DNA of 64,000 nucleotides, from NCBI RefSeq assembly GCF_030269125.1, contig NZ_BSSM01000006.1:62001-126000 (forward strand), read 5' to 3'. This document shows positions 17,394 to 25,492 of the stretch, piece by piece. The first letter of the stretch is position 1. Each line of letters starts with the position of its first letter. This DNA comes from Streptomyces hygroscopicus subsp. hygroscopicus. Lineage in GTDB: Bacteria; Actinomycetota; Actinomycetes; Streptomycetales; Streptomycetaceae. The notes beneath the pieces are model-generated. The model was not told where the DNA came from. It made no database searches and worked only from the letters and a program-made list of their open reading frames with translations. The translations under genes and the position numbers were made by a program.

Positions 17394-18425
17394 TCAGGCC
17401 GTGCCGGCGCACAGCAGATTGGCCGCGACCAGGACGGCGACCAGCGTCCGGTGCGTCCGGATGCCGATCAGCCGGCCGCGCAGCACGTCGCCGCGCAGCA
17501 CGCCGACCGTGAACTGCGCGGTGCGGGCCGCCGTCACGGGAAGGAGGGCCAGCGGGAACCACCACGGCGCGAGCCCCAGGACGGCGGCCCCGGCGATCAC
17601 CGCGGTCTCCAGCGCGGACAGCGCGCCGATGAACAGGGCGTTGCCGCGGCGGGAGAGGAGGCAGGCGACGGTGGGCCGTCCCACCGCGCGGTCGCCGGCG
17701 ATGTCGTTCGTGTTCGAGTACACGCCGAAGAGGAGGGGCCCGAGGCCGAACAGGAAGGCCTCCACGGCGGCGAGGGCGGTGGCCTCACCGGTGGCCAGGC
17801 CGTACAGGGGCAGTACGAAGGCCCAGCCGACGGCGGCGAGGAACAGCTCCTGGAACCCGTGATGGCCGAGACGCAGGCCCCATGAGTACTGGGGGACGAG
17901 GAAGGCGGCGGCCACGATGCCGAGCACGGCCCACATCGGCCGGTGCGGTGCGAGCGCCAGAGCCGCCGCCCAGCACAGGACACCGGCGGCCAGCGCGGCG
18001 CGGCCGAAGCGCAGGGCCTGCGCCTCGGTCAGGGTGCCGGCCAGCAGCGGCTTGCGGGCGAGTCGCCGTACCGCCGCGTCCGTCCCGTAGTTCGCGGCAT
18101 CGCTGCCGTCCCGGTATCCGGTGACGTCGTCGAACGCGACCGCCGCGCTCACCAGGCACAACTCGCCGGCCAGGAAGGCTCCCAGCGTCATCGCCGAGGA
18201 GGCGCCGGCGGCCGGGCCGCCGCTCGGCGGCGGCAGCGACGCCACGACGAGCAGGCTCAGGTAGTAGTCGACCATCCCGATCTTGGCCAGCCGGAGGTAG
18301 GCGGCGAGCCGGGTGCGCGGGTGCCGGGCGGGGCGGGGCGGGGCGGGGCGCGGCGGGTCAGCGGTGGCGTGTCCCACGGCGGGCTCGGCGACCGCGACGG
18401 CCGACGTGGGGGAAGAGGGCTTCAC
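17394..18425 (-). CDS. UbiA-superfamily membrane prenyltransferase
   Basis: About 343 residues from GTG 18425, selected because AGGAGC lies five bases upstream. ATG 18440 is an alternative that would have a leaderless-type TACGTT box. After a Pro-rich cytoplasmic start there are about eight or nine hydrophobic spans. The two Asp-rich motifs that bind Mg2+ and the prenyl diphosphate are FDDVTGYRDGSD (near 96-108) and NTNDIAGDRAVGRP (near 235-250). These enzymes prenylate aromatic acceptors or, in some actinobacteria, cyclise polyprenyl diphosphates. First gene of the operon with the ligase and FAD oxidoreductase downstream; the acceptor is unknown. Confidence 0.85.
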   Translation of the reverse strand: MKPSSPTSAVAVAEPAVGHATADPPRPAPPRPARHPRTRLAAYLRLAKIGMVDYYLSLLVVASLPPPSGGPAAGASSAMTLGAFLAGELCLVSAAVAFDDVTGYRDGSDAANYGTDAAVRRLARKPLLAGTLTEAQALRFGRAALAAGVLCWAAALALAPHRPMWAVLGIVAAAFLVPQYSWGLRLGHHGFQELFLAAVGWAFVLPLYGLATGEATALAAVEAFLFGLGPLLFGVYSNTNDIAGDRAVGRPTVACLLSRRGNALFIGALSALETAVIAGAAVLGLAPWWFPLALLPVTAARTAQFTVGVLRGDVLRGRLIGIRTHRTLVAVLVAANLLCAGTA

Positions 18426-18440
18426 CGAAGCTCCTGACAT

Positions 18441-18894
18441 GCTGGAACGTACGTGGCTGTGGGCTCCCGTGGGACCGGGCGGCGGGCGCGCGGCCGCACC
18501 GGTGCCGTCCTCAGGAGGGGAAGGAGCCGGAGAACTGCCCGGCGCGCGGCCCGAGTCCGGGGCTGACGGGGGAGCCGGGCGTGGGCGGAAGGGTTGCGTG
18601 TGCGGTTGGCCGGTCCGCGGGGGGCTCGATCACGGTGCGTGCGGGGTCGCCGGAGGCCGCCGGCCGCCCCGCGGGTCCGGGCGGTGCCTTCAGGGGGTCG
18701 ACTCGCCGCCGCGCACGACCTCTTGGCCGCTGTCGGCCACGGCGTCCGGGATGTTCCGGGCGCGCGGATCCCGCGGATCCGAGAACGAGGCCGGCGGCCG
18801 ACGCGGCGATGAGCGCGCTACGACCCGGGAGGGCCTCTCGGAAGGGAGGAGCCGCAGGACCGGGCCGCGGCTCCCCGTTCGCCGGTTCAGAACG
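18441..18894. other. Gene-free stretch upstream of the UbiA operon
   Basis: About 450 bases containing the presumed promoter of the UbiA operon and, at 18848-18874, a hairpin that may terminate the next minus-strand gene. No convincing coding region or RNA gene was seen. Confidence 0.55.
18848..18874 (-). terminator. Hairpin downstream of the AOC-barrel-like gene
   Basis: GGAGCCGC (18848-18855) pairs with GCGGCTCC (18867-18874) around an 11-base loop, about 20 bases after the stop codon. Confidence 0.5.
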
Positions 18895-19386
18895 TCACGA
18901 GAACTGGACGTCGACCTTGTAGACGCCGGGCTTCTGGGCGGTGACGGTCGCCTCGCCCCGGGCGCCGTTGTACGTCCCGGTGCCGCCCTCGACGACGGCC
19001 TTGAAGGTGTACGGGTAGTCGAGCGGGTTGGCGTCGATCACGGCCTGGGTGCTCAGGTTGAGCTCGTCACCGTTGTTGAAGACGACGTACGCGCCGCAGT
19101 CGGCGTCCATCTTCGTGGGGCCCTCGATGCCGTCGATGCCGCACGTGTCGAAGGTCCGGCCGATGGTCTGGCCCGAGGCGTCGAGCACCGGGCCGTTGCC
19201 GGCGAAGCCCCCGCCCAGGGTCGGGGCCTGGGGGATGGAGGTGTTCTTGGTGTAGTCGATGGTGAAGCTCAGCGGCGCGGGCGCCGCCGCCAGGGCAGGG
19301 GCCGCGCCGGCGACGCCGAGCGCGCCGGCGAGGGACGCGGTGGCGACGGCGGAGGCGATGCGCCTGCCCATAGCAACTCTGTGCAT
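18895..19386 (-). CDS. Secreted small beta-barrel protein (allene-oxide-cyclase/dirigent-like)
   Basis: The protein has 163 residues from ATG 19386, with AAGGAGAG four bases upstream. Residues 1-34 are a signal peptide ending GAAPALAAAP. The mature domain of about 125 residues has repeated beta strands, two Cys (FDTCGIDG and DADCGAYV) that could form a disulfide, and the C-terminal GGTGTYNGARGEATVTAQKP. That C-terminal block resembles the allene oxide cyclase barrel/dirigent fold. Enzymatic activity is not implied. No operon partner; a role at the cell surface or in secreted product handling is open. The family call is moderate. Confidence 0.65.
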   Translation of the reverse strand: MHRVAMGRRIASAVATASLAGALGVAGAAPALAAAPAPLSFTIDYTKNTSIPQAPTLGGGFAGNGPVLDASGQTIGRTFDTCGIDGIEGPTKMDADCGAYVVFNNGDELNLSTQAVIDANPLDYPYTFKAVVEGGTGTYNGARGEATVTAQKPGVYKVDVQFS

Positions 19387-19521
19387 GAACTCTCCTTGGA
19401 CATCTCGGGCCCGTTGCCCGACGACCACGCACAGTTGATCACAGATCGGAGTTCCTTGATCACCAACCGTGACATCGCGTCGGGGGTGAGGTCCGCCGGG
19501 CCGACCGGCCCGGCAGCCCGG

Positions 19522-20028
19522 TCAGTCGAAGAGGGCGATGAGTCCGTTCACCCAGATCGCCAGGAACGCGAGGACGGCCAGCAGGCATCCGCCGCCCGCC
19601 AGGCAGTTGGCGAACGGACTTCTCCGGTCGTCCTCCTCCCGGGCCGACGGCACCGTGTCCCAGTCGACGGGGCGCCCCATGTCCTCGGAGCAGGCCGTCC
19701 GCACGGCCGCCAGGTGTTCCCTGGCGAAGGGCGTCCTGGCGAGGGACTCGGGGCCCCGCCAGGCAAGTGCCCGCATGCGCTGACCAGTTGTGCGGTACCG
19801 CGCCTCGAAGGCCGCCGTCTCGGCCGCGTCGCGGTCCTCTTCGAGGTACATCCAGCGGCCCGCCTCCGCGGGGTCGCCGTACAGGCGGTACACCTCGGCG
19901 AGGCGCCGGCGCGGCGCCGGATCGTGCGGATAGGACGACACCAGCCCGCGCAGACGCTGACGCGCGACGGGGACGCGGCCGGCGGCCAGGTCTGCTTCGA
20001 CTCGGGCGAGGGTGTCGTTCAACGGCAT
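19522..20028 (-). CDS. DUF6584-like protein with C-terminal membrane anchor
   Basis: The protein has 168 residues. Residues 1-60 form a TPR-like helical pair (AAGRVPVARQRLRGLVSSYP and RRLAEVYRLYGDPAEAGRWM). A charged middle part contains the EDRDAAETAAFEARYRTTG stretch. The protein ends in one membrane span, CLLAVLAFLAIWVNGLIALF. This order matches the DUF6584 family of Streptomyces, which has no known function. The stop of the gene lies 135 bases from the preceding secreted protein gene, and its start is 10 bases from the end of the LanB gene, so it may be read from the biosynthetic operon upstream. Confidence 0.75.
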   Translation of the reverse strand: MPLNDTLARVEADLAAGRVPVARQRLRGLVSSYPHDPAPRRRLAEVYRLYGDPAEAGRWMYLEEDRDAAETAAFEARYRTTGQRMRALAWRGPESLARTPFAREHLAAVRTACSEDMGRPVDWDTVPSAREEDDRRSPFANCLAGGGCLLAVLAFLAIWVNGLIALFD

Positions 20029-20038
20029 GGGCCCATGA

Positions 20039-22354
20039 TCATTCCCCGCGGTGACCGCCGTCGACCCGGTTTTTTCCCCACGGGGTGGTGTCGAAGGCCA
20101 CGAAGCGCAGTTCGGAGGTGTAGCGGAGGCCCTGGTCGTCGGTGAGCCAGCTCTGTTCGGGGGTGGGGAGCATCTCGGTGAACGTGGCTGTGGCGGAGGG
20201 GTCCTTGCGGGAGAGCCGGCGCAGGGCCTTGGCGAGGATCGTGACGTAGACGGGGCTGTCGAAGTCGACGTAGAAGGGGCGGGACTCGGTCGGGGAGACG
20301 ACGAAGACGTAGCGGGGCAGGCCCAGCCGGGTGCGCCACCGACGGGCCCGCACGAAGCGGCGGGCCTCGTCCTTCTCCTCGGCGAACGCCGCGTGCGCGG
20401 CGGGCAGTCGCCAGGTCTCGCGGGCGACGACCAGGCGGTCCAGGGTGACGCGGGGGGTGTGGCCGGCCTCCGGGAGGAGCTGGAAGAGGTCCATCGACAG
20501 GGTGGTCAGGACGTGGGAGAAGACGTCCAGCGCGGGGAACGTCGAGCCGTCCGGGAGGCGGACGACGAGGTCGCCGTCCCGGCTCTCCACGAGGGCGTCG
20601 GCGCTGCGGATCGTGCGGGCGGGGTCGGCGGCGAGGTCGGCGAGGGCGACCTGGTGGTCCTGGGGGCGTACGAGGGTGTGGCGGACGCGGGCCGAGAGGC
20701 GGGCGCGGTGCTCCTTGGGGATCAGGGGCATCAGGCGGGGGGTCGGATGGTCGCGGTCGGTCAGTGCGAGGAGTCCCGCGACGTCGGGGTGCTGGTGGGT
20801 GAAGAGGGAGGCGCCCAACGTGTTGGAGGCGATGTGGAGTTCGCCGAGGACGAGGGTGAAGTCGCCGCGTTCGACCGACTCCGTGCCGTCGGCGGCGATC
20901 AGCACGTCGGGGCTCAGGTAACGGGCCGTCGTCCAGCCGTCCCCGCCGGACGCGAACCGCTCTCGTACCGCCGTCCCGATGTCGGCCGTTGCCACGGTCA
21001 CCCGGCGGGCGCCCTCCGGGACCGCCAGGATCTGCTGCCAGCGGCCGGCGAACTCGCGTTGCAGTGCGGCGGCCTTGGCGCGAGCGGCGCCGTGCAGCAC
21101 CGGCAGGCACGCGAACCAGAAGGAGGCGAGGTCGACCGGGCCCTCGGCGGCCAGGCGGTCGTGGACGCGGCGGGTCTCCTCCCGGACGGTGGCGGCCAGC
21201 TCGGAGGTCAGCCAGGCGGCGCTGTCCATCAACAGCCGCAGCGGGCCCAGCGCTTCGAGCATCGCCGGGCCGAGGCGGGCGGTGGCCGAGCGGCGGGTGT
21301 CGGAGTACACCAGCGAGCGGCAGGGTGCGGTCGAGGCGGACTTCTCCCGTACGGCGGCCGTGGCGGTCAGCTCGGTGAAGTCCTGTTCGAGTCCGGCGAG
21401 GGCCTGGACGAGCGTGTCCACGTCGGTGGCCGCGGCGACGCGGGCGCGCCCCCGTTCCAGCCGGTCCAGCGCCTCCAGGCCGCGCCGGCGGGGTTCGGGC
21501 GCGCCGACGGTCTCCAGCCAGGCGCGCAGGGCCCGGTCCGGGTGGGTGTCGGCGGGTACCTCCAGCCGCCAGACCACCCAGCGGCGGGCGACCAGGTCGG
21601 CCAGGACGGCGGGGACGTCGGTGCCGGGGAGTTCGGCGGCGATCGTCCGGGCCGGCCTGGCCCCGTCGCAGCGGGCGAGGACGGCCGCCGTCTCGGCGGG
21701 CACGGGGATCGGGCGGCGGCCCGGCACCCGGACCCGGTCGCCCTCCAGCACGAGGAAGGGTACGCGCCGGGGGGCGATCCATTCGCGCAGGGCGGGGTCG
21801 GTGTCCAGGGTCTTCGCGAGTGCGTCGATGCCCCAACTCGCCCAGTAGACGGACGATTCGGCGATCAGGCCGGTCCCGGGGTCCACGGCGACGGCCGTGG
21901 TGCCCCGGTCCCAGCGGCCCCAGCCGACCGGGCCGAAGAAGCCGATGGTGTCGTTCTTCACGCAGAACCGCTGCCAGTAGTGCGCGACCAGTTCCTCGCG
22001 CTGGCGGGGCATGCTGCTGCGGCCGCCGGCGCTCGGGGTCCAGCGCAGGAACGGGGCGATCCCGGAGGCGAGCACCGGCCGGTTCTGCCAGGCCACCGCC
22101 TCCCGGAAGGCCGGCGTACGGGCGATGTCCTGCAAGGTGTGCGCGGTCTCCACGGCGGCGTCCGAGAAGAGGCGGGCGAAGCCGCTCCACTCAGGGCCGT
22201 CGAGCGGCTCGCCGGCCCCGAACTTGTCGGCCGCCTCGGCCAGTCCGGGCGGTGCGAGGCGCAGCACGCCGTCGGCGGGGAAACCCGCCCCGCGCAGGGC
22301 GAACTGCTCCCACAGCCGCCAGCGGCCGAGGGACGGCACGAGATCTTCGGTCAT
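20039..22354 (-). CDS. Short LanB protein (lantibiotic dehydratase N-domain only), paralog 1
   Basis: The protein has 771 residues from ATG 22354 with AAGGAG upstream. It spans the whole Lant_dehydr_N-type domain. Landmarks are APFLRWTPSAGGRSS and FCVKNDTIGFFGPVGWG (residues 98-150), GELHIASNTLG in the middle and RPFYVDFDSPVYVTILAKAL with TEMLPTPEQSWLTD near the end. It stops where the SpaB_C elimination domain of a full class I LanB of about 1,000 residues would begin, and no separate SpaB_C gene is present in the window. Such short LanBs include glutamyl-tRNA-dependent split dehydratases and peptide aminoacyl-tRNA ligases (PEARLs). It is encoded with a carrier protein, an A domain and a second copy. 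Confidence 0.88.
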   Translation of the reverse strand: MTEDLVPSLGRWRLWEQFALRGAGFPADGVLRLAPPGLAEAADKFGAGEPLDGPEWSGFARLFSDAAVETAHTLQDIARTPAFREAVAWQNRPVLASGIAPFLRWTPSAGGRSSMPRQREELVAHYWQRFCVKNDTIGFFGPVGWGRWDRGTTAVAVDPGTGLIAESSVYWASWGIDALAKTLDTDPALREWIAPRRVPFLVLEGDRVRVPGRRPIPVPAETAAVLARCDGARPARTIAAELPGTDVPAVLADLVARRWVVWRLEVPADTHPDRALRAWLETVGAPEPRRRGLEALDRLERGRARVAAATDVDTLVQALAGLEQDFTELTATAAVREKSASTAPCRSLVYSDTRRSATARLGPAMLEALGPLRLLMDSAAWLTSELAATVREETRRVHDRLAAEGPVDLASFWFACLPVLHGAARAKAAALQREFAGRWQQILAVPEGARRVTVATADIGTAVRERFASGGDGWTTARYLSPDVLIAADGTESVERGDFTLVLGELHIASNTLGASLFTHQHPDVAGLLALTDRDHPTPRLMPLIPKEHRARLSARVRHTLVRPQDHQVALADLAADPARTIRSADALVESRDGDLVVRLPDGSTFPALDVFSHVLTTLSMDLFQLLPEAGHTPRVTLDRLVVARETWRLPAAHAAFAEEKDEARRFVRARRWRTRLGLPRYVFVVSPTESRPFYVDFDSPVYVTILAKALRRLSRKDPSATATFTEMLPTPEQSWLTDDQGLRYTSELRFVAFDTTPWGKNRVDGGHRGE
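21916..22065. repeat. 150-bp identical tract shared by the two LanB genes (copy 1)
   Basis: This stretch is base-for-base identical to 27369-27518, although the flanking coding sequences differ by many substitutions. It encodes the GIAPFLRW to GFFGPVGW segment. Recent gene conversion or strong selection on this segment would explain it. Confidence 0.9.
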
Positions 22355-22425
22355 GGCACGGCTCTCCTTGGCGAGCGCGGGTGGACGGGCACGGGGCGGT
22401 GGACGGGACGCGGCGGGGGAACCGG

Positions 22426-22689
22426 TCAGGCCGCGCCGTAGTCGGCCTCGACCACCTCGGCCAGCTCCAGCGGCGTCGGGTAGGCGAAGACCAGGGAGAC
22501 CGGGACGTCGGCGCCGAGGATCTCCTGGAGGCGGCCGGTGATCTGGAAGGCGGTGAGCGAGTCGCCGCCGGCCTCGTAGAAGTCGGTCTCGGCGGTGAGG
22601 TCGGGCAGGCTCAGCACGTCCCGGAAGATGTCGACGAGCAGGTCGACGGTGACGACGGGGGTGGCGGTGGTGGCGGCGTTCGGGGTCAT
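22426..22689 (-). CDS. Free-standing peptidyl/acyl carrier protein
   Basis: The protein has 87 residues, with AAGGAG ten bases upstream of ATG 22689. The start overlaps the stop of the PLP enzyme gene as ATGA. The phosphopantetheine site is DFYEAGGDSLTAFQITG, with Ser near residue 44, followed by the helix-III type FAYPTPLELAEVVEADYG. The protein would be activated by the PPTase encoded at 28304 and loaded by the stand-alone A domain at 24005. It could carry an amino acid to the NRPS starter condensation domain, or serve as the scaffold on which the short LanB proteins act. Confidence 0.92.
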   Translation of the reverse strand: MTPNAATTATPVVTVDLLVDIFRDVLSLPDLTAETDFYEAGGDSLTAFQITGRLQEILGADVPVSLVFAYPTPLELAEVVEADYGAA

Positions 22690-24008
22690 GGCGTGTGCTC
22701 CTTCGTGTCGTTACGGGTGAGGGTGTGCGCGGGCGGGTGGTGCGGGGTGTGCAGCCGGGCGGGGGTGTTGCCGCCCGAGACGATGGCCACGGCGCGTTCG
22801 CGGCGGCCGGCGCGCAGCGCGCCGGCCAGGGCGACGGCCCCGCTGGGTTCGGCGTCGACGCCGAGGCGGTGCAGCAGGGCGGTGGCGGCGAGGATCTCCG
22901 CGTCGCCGACGGCGATCAGTTCGTCGACGCGGTCCCGGATGACCGGGTAGGGCACGGCTCCGGGGCACTGGCCGCGCAGGCCGTCCGCGACGGTGGCGGT
23001 GGCCGGGAGCCGGACCGGGTGGCCGGCGGCCAGGGAGCGGGCGTAGCGCGGGGTGAGGGCGGGCTCGACGCCGACCACGCGGACCGGGTGGCCGGTGGCG
23101 GCGAGGCAGAGTCCCGCGAGGAGTCCGCCGCCGCCGGTGGGGACGTAGACCGTCTCCGTGTCGGGGGCGGCGGCCAGCAGTTCGAGGCCGACGGTGCCCT
23201 GTCCGGCGACGACCAGGGGGTGGTCGGAGGACGGTACGAGTACGGCGTCCTGCTCGGCCGCGAGGGCGCGGGCGCGCTCCTCCCGCTCGGCCACTCCCCC
23301 GCCCACCTGAATGGTCTCGGCGCCGAGCGCCCGGATGGCGGCGGCCTTCGACGGCATCGCGCCCGCCGCGAGGACGACGGTCAGCCGGATGCCGAGCGTC
23401 CGGGCGATCCTGGCGAGGGCGATGCCGTGGTTGCCGGAGGAACCGGTGACCACCCGGTCGGCGCCCAGCGCGAGGACCGCGTTGGCGGCCCCGCGCATCT
23501 TGAACGAGCCGCCGAGCTGGAGGTGTTCGGCCTTCAGCAGCAGCCCCGTCCCGTGGGCCTCGGTCACCGGGCCCGGGAGGAGGGGGGTGCGGACGACGTA
23601 CGGCGCGATGCGGGCGGCGGCGGCGAGGAGGTCGGGCCTGCCGAGGGCGTGACCGGCGGGCCCGGGGCCGCCCGGCGGGCGACCGGCCGTACGGAGGGCC
23701 GGCTCGGCGGCGGGTCCGTGGCCGCCGCGCTCATGGGTCCGCGCGGCCGTGTCGCGTTCGTACCCGCCGCGCTCATGGGCCCATCCGACCGTGTCGCGTC
23801 CGCGGCGCGTCGCGTCGGCGCCCCGCTCGGCCGTGCGGAGTCCGTGCCCGAGTCCGGCGGAGGGCAGGTCGGCGGCCACGGCTCCCCTGTCATCGGTCCC
23901 GGCCCGCACGCCGGCGGCTCCCGGCCGTGCGCGACCGGCCCCGCCCGGCGCACCCGCGGCGTTCGCCTGCGGCCGCGCGCCCGCGCCTCGCGGTTCGGAC
24001 GTGCTCAT
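22686..24008 (-). CDS. Fold-type II PLP enzyme, threonine/serine dehydratase-like
   Basis: The protein has 440 residues from ATG 24008, which overlaps the A-domain stop as ATGA. The first 120 residues are Arg/Gly-rich with an internal repeat and are probably disordered. The catalytic core follows with LLKAEHLQLGGSFKMRGAAN (PLP Lys near 168), VTGSSGNHGIALARIA (substrate loop) and VYVPTGGGGLLAGLCLAAT (phosphate-binding glycine loop). There is no regulatory ACT domain. Family members deaminate Thr or Ser to 2-oxo acids or catalyse beta-replacement. In this operon it may supply or modify the amino acid loaded on the adjacent carrier protein. Confidence 0.85.
   Translation of the reverse strand: MSTSEPRGAGARPQANAAGAPGGAGRARPGAAGVRAGTDDRGAVAADLPSAGLGHGLRTAERGADATRRGRDTVGWAHERGGYERDTAARTHERGGHGPAAEPALRTAGRPPGGPGPAGHALGRPDLLAAAARIAPYVVRTPLLPGPVTEAHGTGLLLKAEHLQLGGSFKMRGAANAVLALGADRVVTGSSGNHGIALARIARTLGIRLTVVLAAGAMPSKAAAIRALGAETIQVGGGVAEREERARALAAEQDAVLVPSSDHPLVVAGQGTVGLELLAAAPDTETVYVPTGGGGLLAGLCLAATGHPVRVVGVEPALTPRYARSLAAGHPVRLPATATVADGLRGQCPGAVPYPVIRDRVDELIAVGDAEILAATALLHRLGVDAEPSGAVALAGALRAGRRERAVAIVSGGNTPARLHTPHHPPAHTLTRNDTKEHTP
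23721..23803. repeat. Imperfect direct repeat of about 42 bp inside the PLP enzyme gene
   Basis: Two adjacent units share CCGCCGCGCTCATGGG and CCGTGTCGCGT blocks. They encode the repeated ERGG...ERDTA pattern in the disordered N-terminal extension and probably arose by slippage. Confidence 0.6.
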
Positions 24009-25492
24009 ACCGGCCCCCCACCCGCCAGCACCCGCCGGTCGGCCTTCCCGCCGCGTGTCGTCGGCAGGCTCTCCAGGCGGACGAAGCGGCGCGGCATCAG
24101 GTGCGGGGGCAGCGTGCGGGCGAGGTGGCGGCGGAGGGTGGCGTCCGTGGTGTCCGACAGGGCGCCGGTGACGTGGGCGAGCAGGTGCAGGCGGCCCAGG
24201 TCGTCGGTGTGCGGGGTGACCACCGCCCCGGTGACGCCGGGGTGGGAGAGCAGGGCGCCCTCGACCTCGGCGGGGTCGACTCGGTAGCCGCGGATCTTGA
24301 GCTGGCGGTCGGTGCGGCCGGTGTAGTGGAGGCCGCCGGGGCCCCACCGGCCGAGGTCGCCGGTGCGGTAGAGGCGGGCGCCGGGCGGGCCGAGGGGGTC
24401 GGGGACGAAGTGGGCGGCGGTGCGGGCCGGTCGGCCGCCGTAGCCGCGGGTCACGCCGGTGCCGCCGATGCAGACCTCGCCCACCGTGCCGTCGGGGACC
24501 GGGGCGAGGGTCGCGTCCAGGATCCGGACGACGGTGCCCGCGCGGGGCGTGCCGACGAGGTCGGTGGTGGGGTCGGGGGCGGCGGGCACGTCGTGCCGGG
24601 TGGTGGTCATGGTGCACTCGGTGGGGCCGTACTGGTTGACCAGCCGCCCGGGTACGAGACCGCGTCCGCCGGCGGCGAGGAACGGCCGCAGGGACTCCCC
24701 GCTGGAGGCGACCAGGGCGACACCGGCGAGGGGGTCGGGGAAGTCGGTCTGGCCGCCCAGGTGGGTGAGGAAGGACGGGGTGACACTGAGCAGGGCGGTC
24801 ACCCCGTGCTCGCGGACGGTCGCGGCGAACTCCGCGGGCCGCAGCAGCCGGGCCCGGTCCACGATCACCAGCCGGGCTCCGGCGAGCAGCGGTACGAAGG
24901 TGTCGCGGATGGACGCGTCGTAGCCGAGCGGTGCCGTCTGCAGGGCCACGCTGTCCGGGCCGAGGTCGAACGCCCGTGCGGTGTCGCGGAGATAGGCGTC
25001 GAGACTGCCGTGTTCGACCAGGACGGCGCTGGGTTCGCCGGTGCTGCCGGAGGTGTGGCTGACGTAGGCGAGGGCCCGCGGGTCGGCGCCACGGTCCATG
25101 GCCGGGCCGTCCGCGCGCTCCTGGTCCAGCAGGACCGTCGGCAGGCCGAGCCCGAGCCCCGGAGCGAGGGCGGAGTGGGTCAGCAGCAGCCGTGCGCCGG
25201 CGCTGCGGACGAAGGCCGCCAGCCGGTCGTGGGGCTGGCCGACGTCCAGGGTGAGGAAGGCGGCGCCGCAGCGCAGCACGGCGGCCATGGCGGCGACCGC
25301 GTCGGTGCCGTGCTCGACGGCCACGGCGCAGACGGTCTCGGGGCGGACGCCGCGGGCTCGCAGCAGCCGGGCGATCTCCTCGACGCGGCCGGCCAGCCGT
25401 GCGTACGACACCTCGCCGGCCGGGGTGTCGAGGGCGACGCGCCCTGGGTGGCGCAGGGCGTGGGCGGCGATGTCGTCGGCGACCGTGCGCAT
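24005..25492 (-). CDS. Stand-alone NRPS adenylation domain
   Basis: The protein has 495 residues from ATG 25492, which shares one base with the LanB2 stop (TGATG). Core motifs A3 (HTSGSTGEPSAVLVEHG), A5 (NQYGPTECT), A7 (LYRTGDLGRW), A8 (GRTDRQLKIRGYRVDPAEVE) and A10 (RGGKADRRVL) are present. In A3 the usual Lys of PKG is replaced by Ser-Ala. No C, T or TE domain is attached. The ten specificity residues read approximately D-A-R-S-A-S-Q-M-T-K, for which I know no match. It should load an amino acid onto the nearby carrier protein. Confidence 0.88.
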   Translation of the reverse strand: MRTVADDIAAHALRHPGRVALDTPAGEVSYARLAGRVEEIARLLRARGVRPETVCAVAVEHGTDAVAAMAAVLRCGAAFLTLDVGQPHDRLAAFVRSAGARLLLTHSALAPGLGLGLPTVLLDQERADGPAMDRGADPRALAYVSHTSGSTGEPSAVLVEHGSLDAYLRDTARAFDLGPDSVALQTAPLGYDASIRDTFVPLLAGARLVIVDRARLLRPAEFAATVREHGVTALLSVTPSFLTHLGGQTDFPDPLAGVALVASSGESLRPFLAAGGRGLVPGRLVNQYGPTECTMTTTRHDVPAAPDPTTDLVGTPRAGTVVRILDATLAPVPDGTVGEVCIGGTGVTRGYGGRPARTAAHFVPDPLGPPGARLYRTGDLGRWGPGGLHYTGRTDRQLKIRGYRVDPAEVEGALLSHPGVTGAVVTPHTDDLGRLHLLAHVTGALSDTTDATLRRHLARTLPPHLMPRRFVRLESLPTTRGGKADRRVLAGGGPV

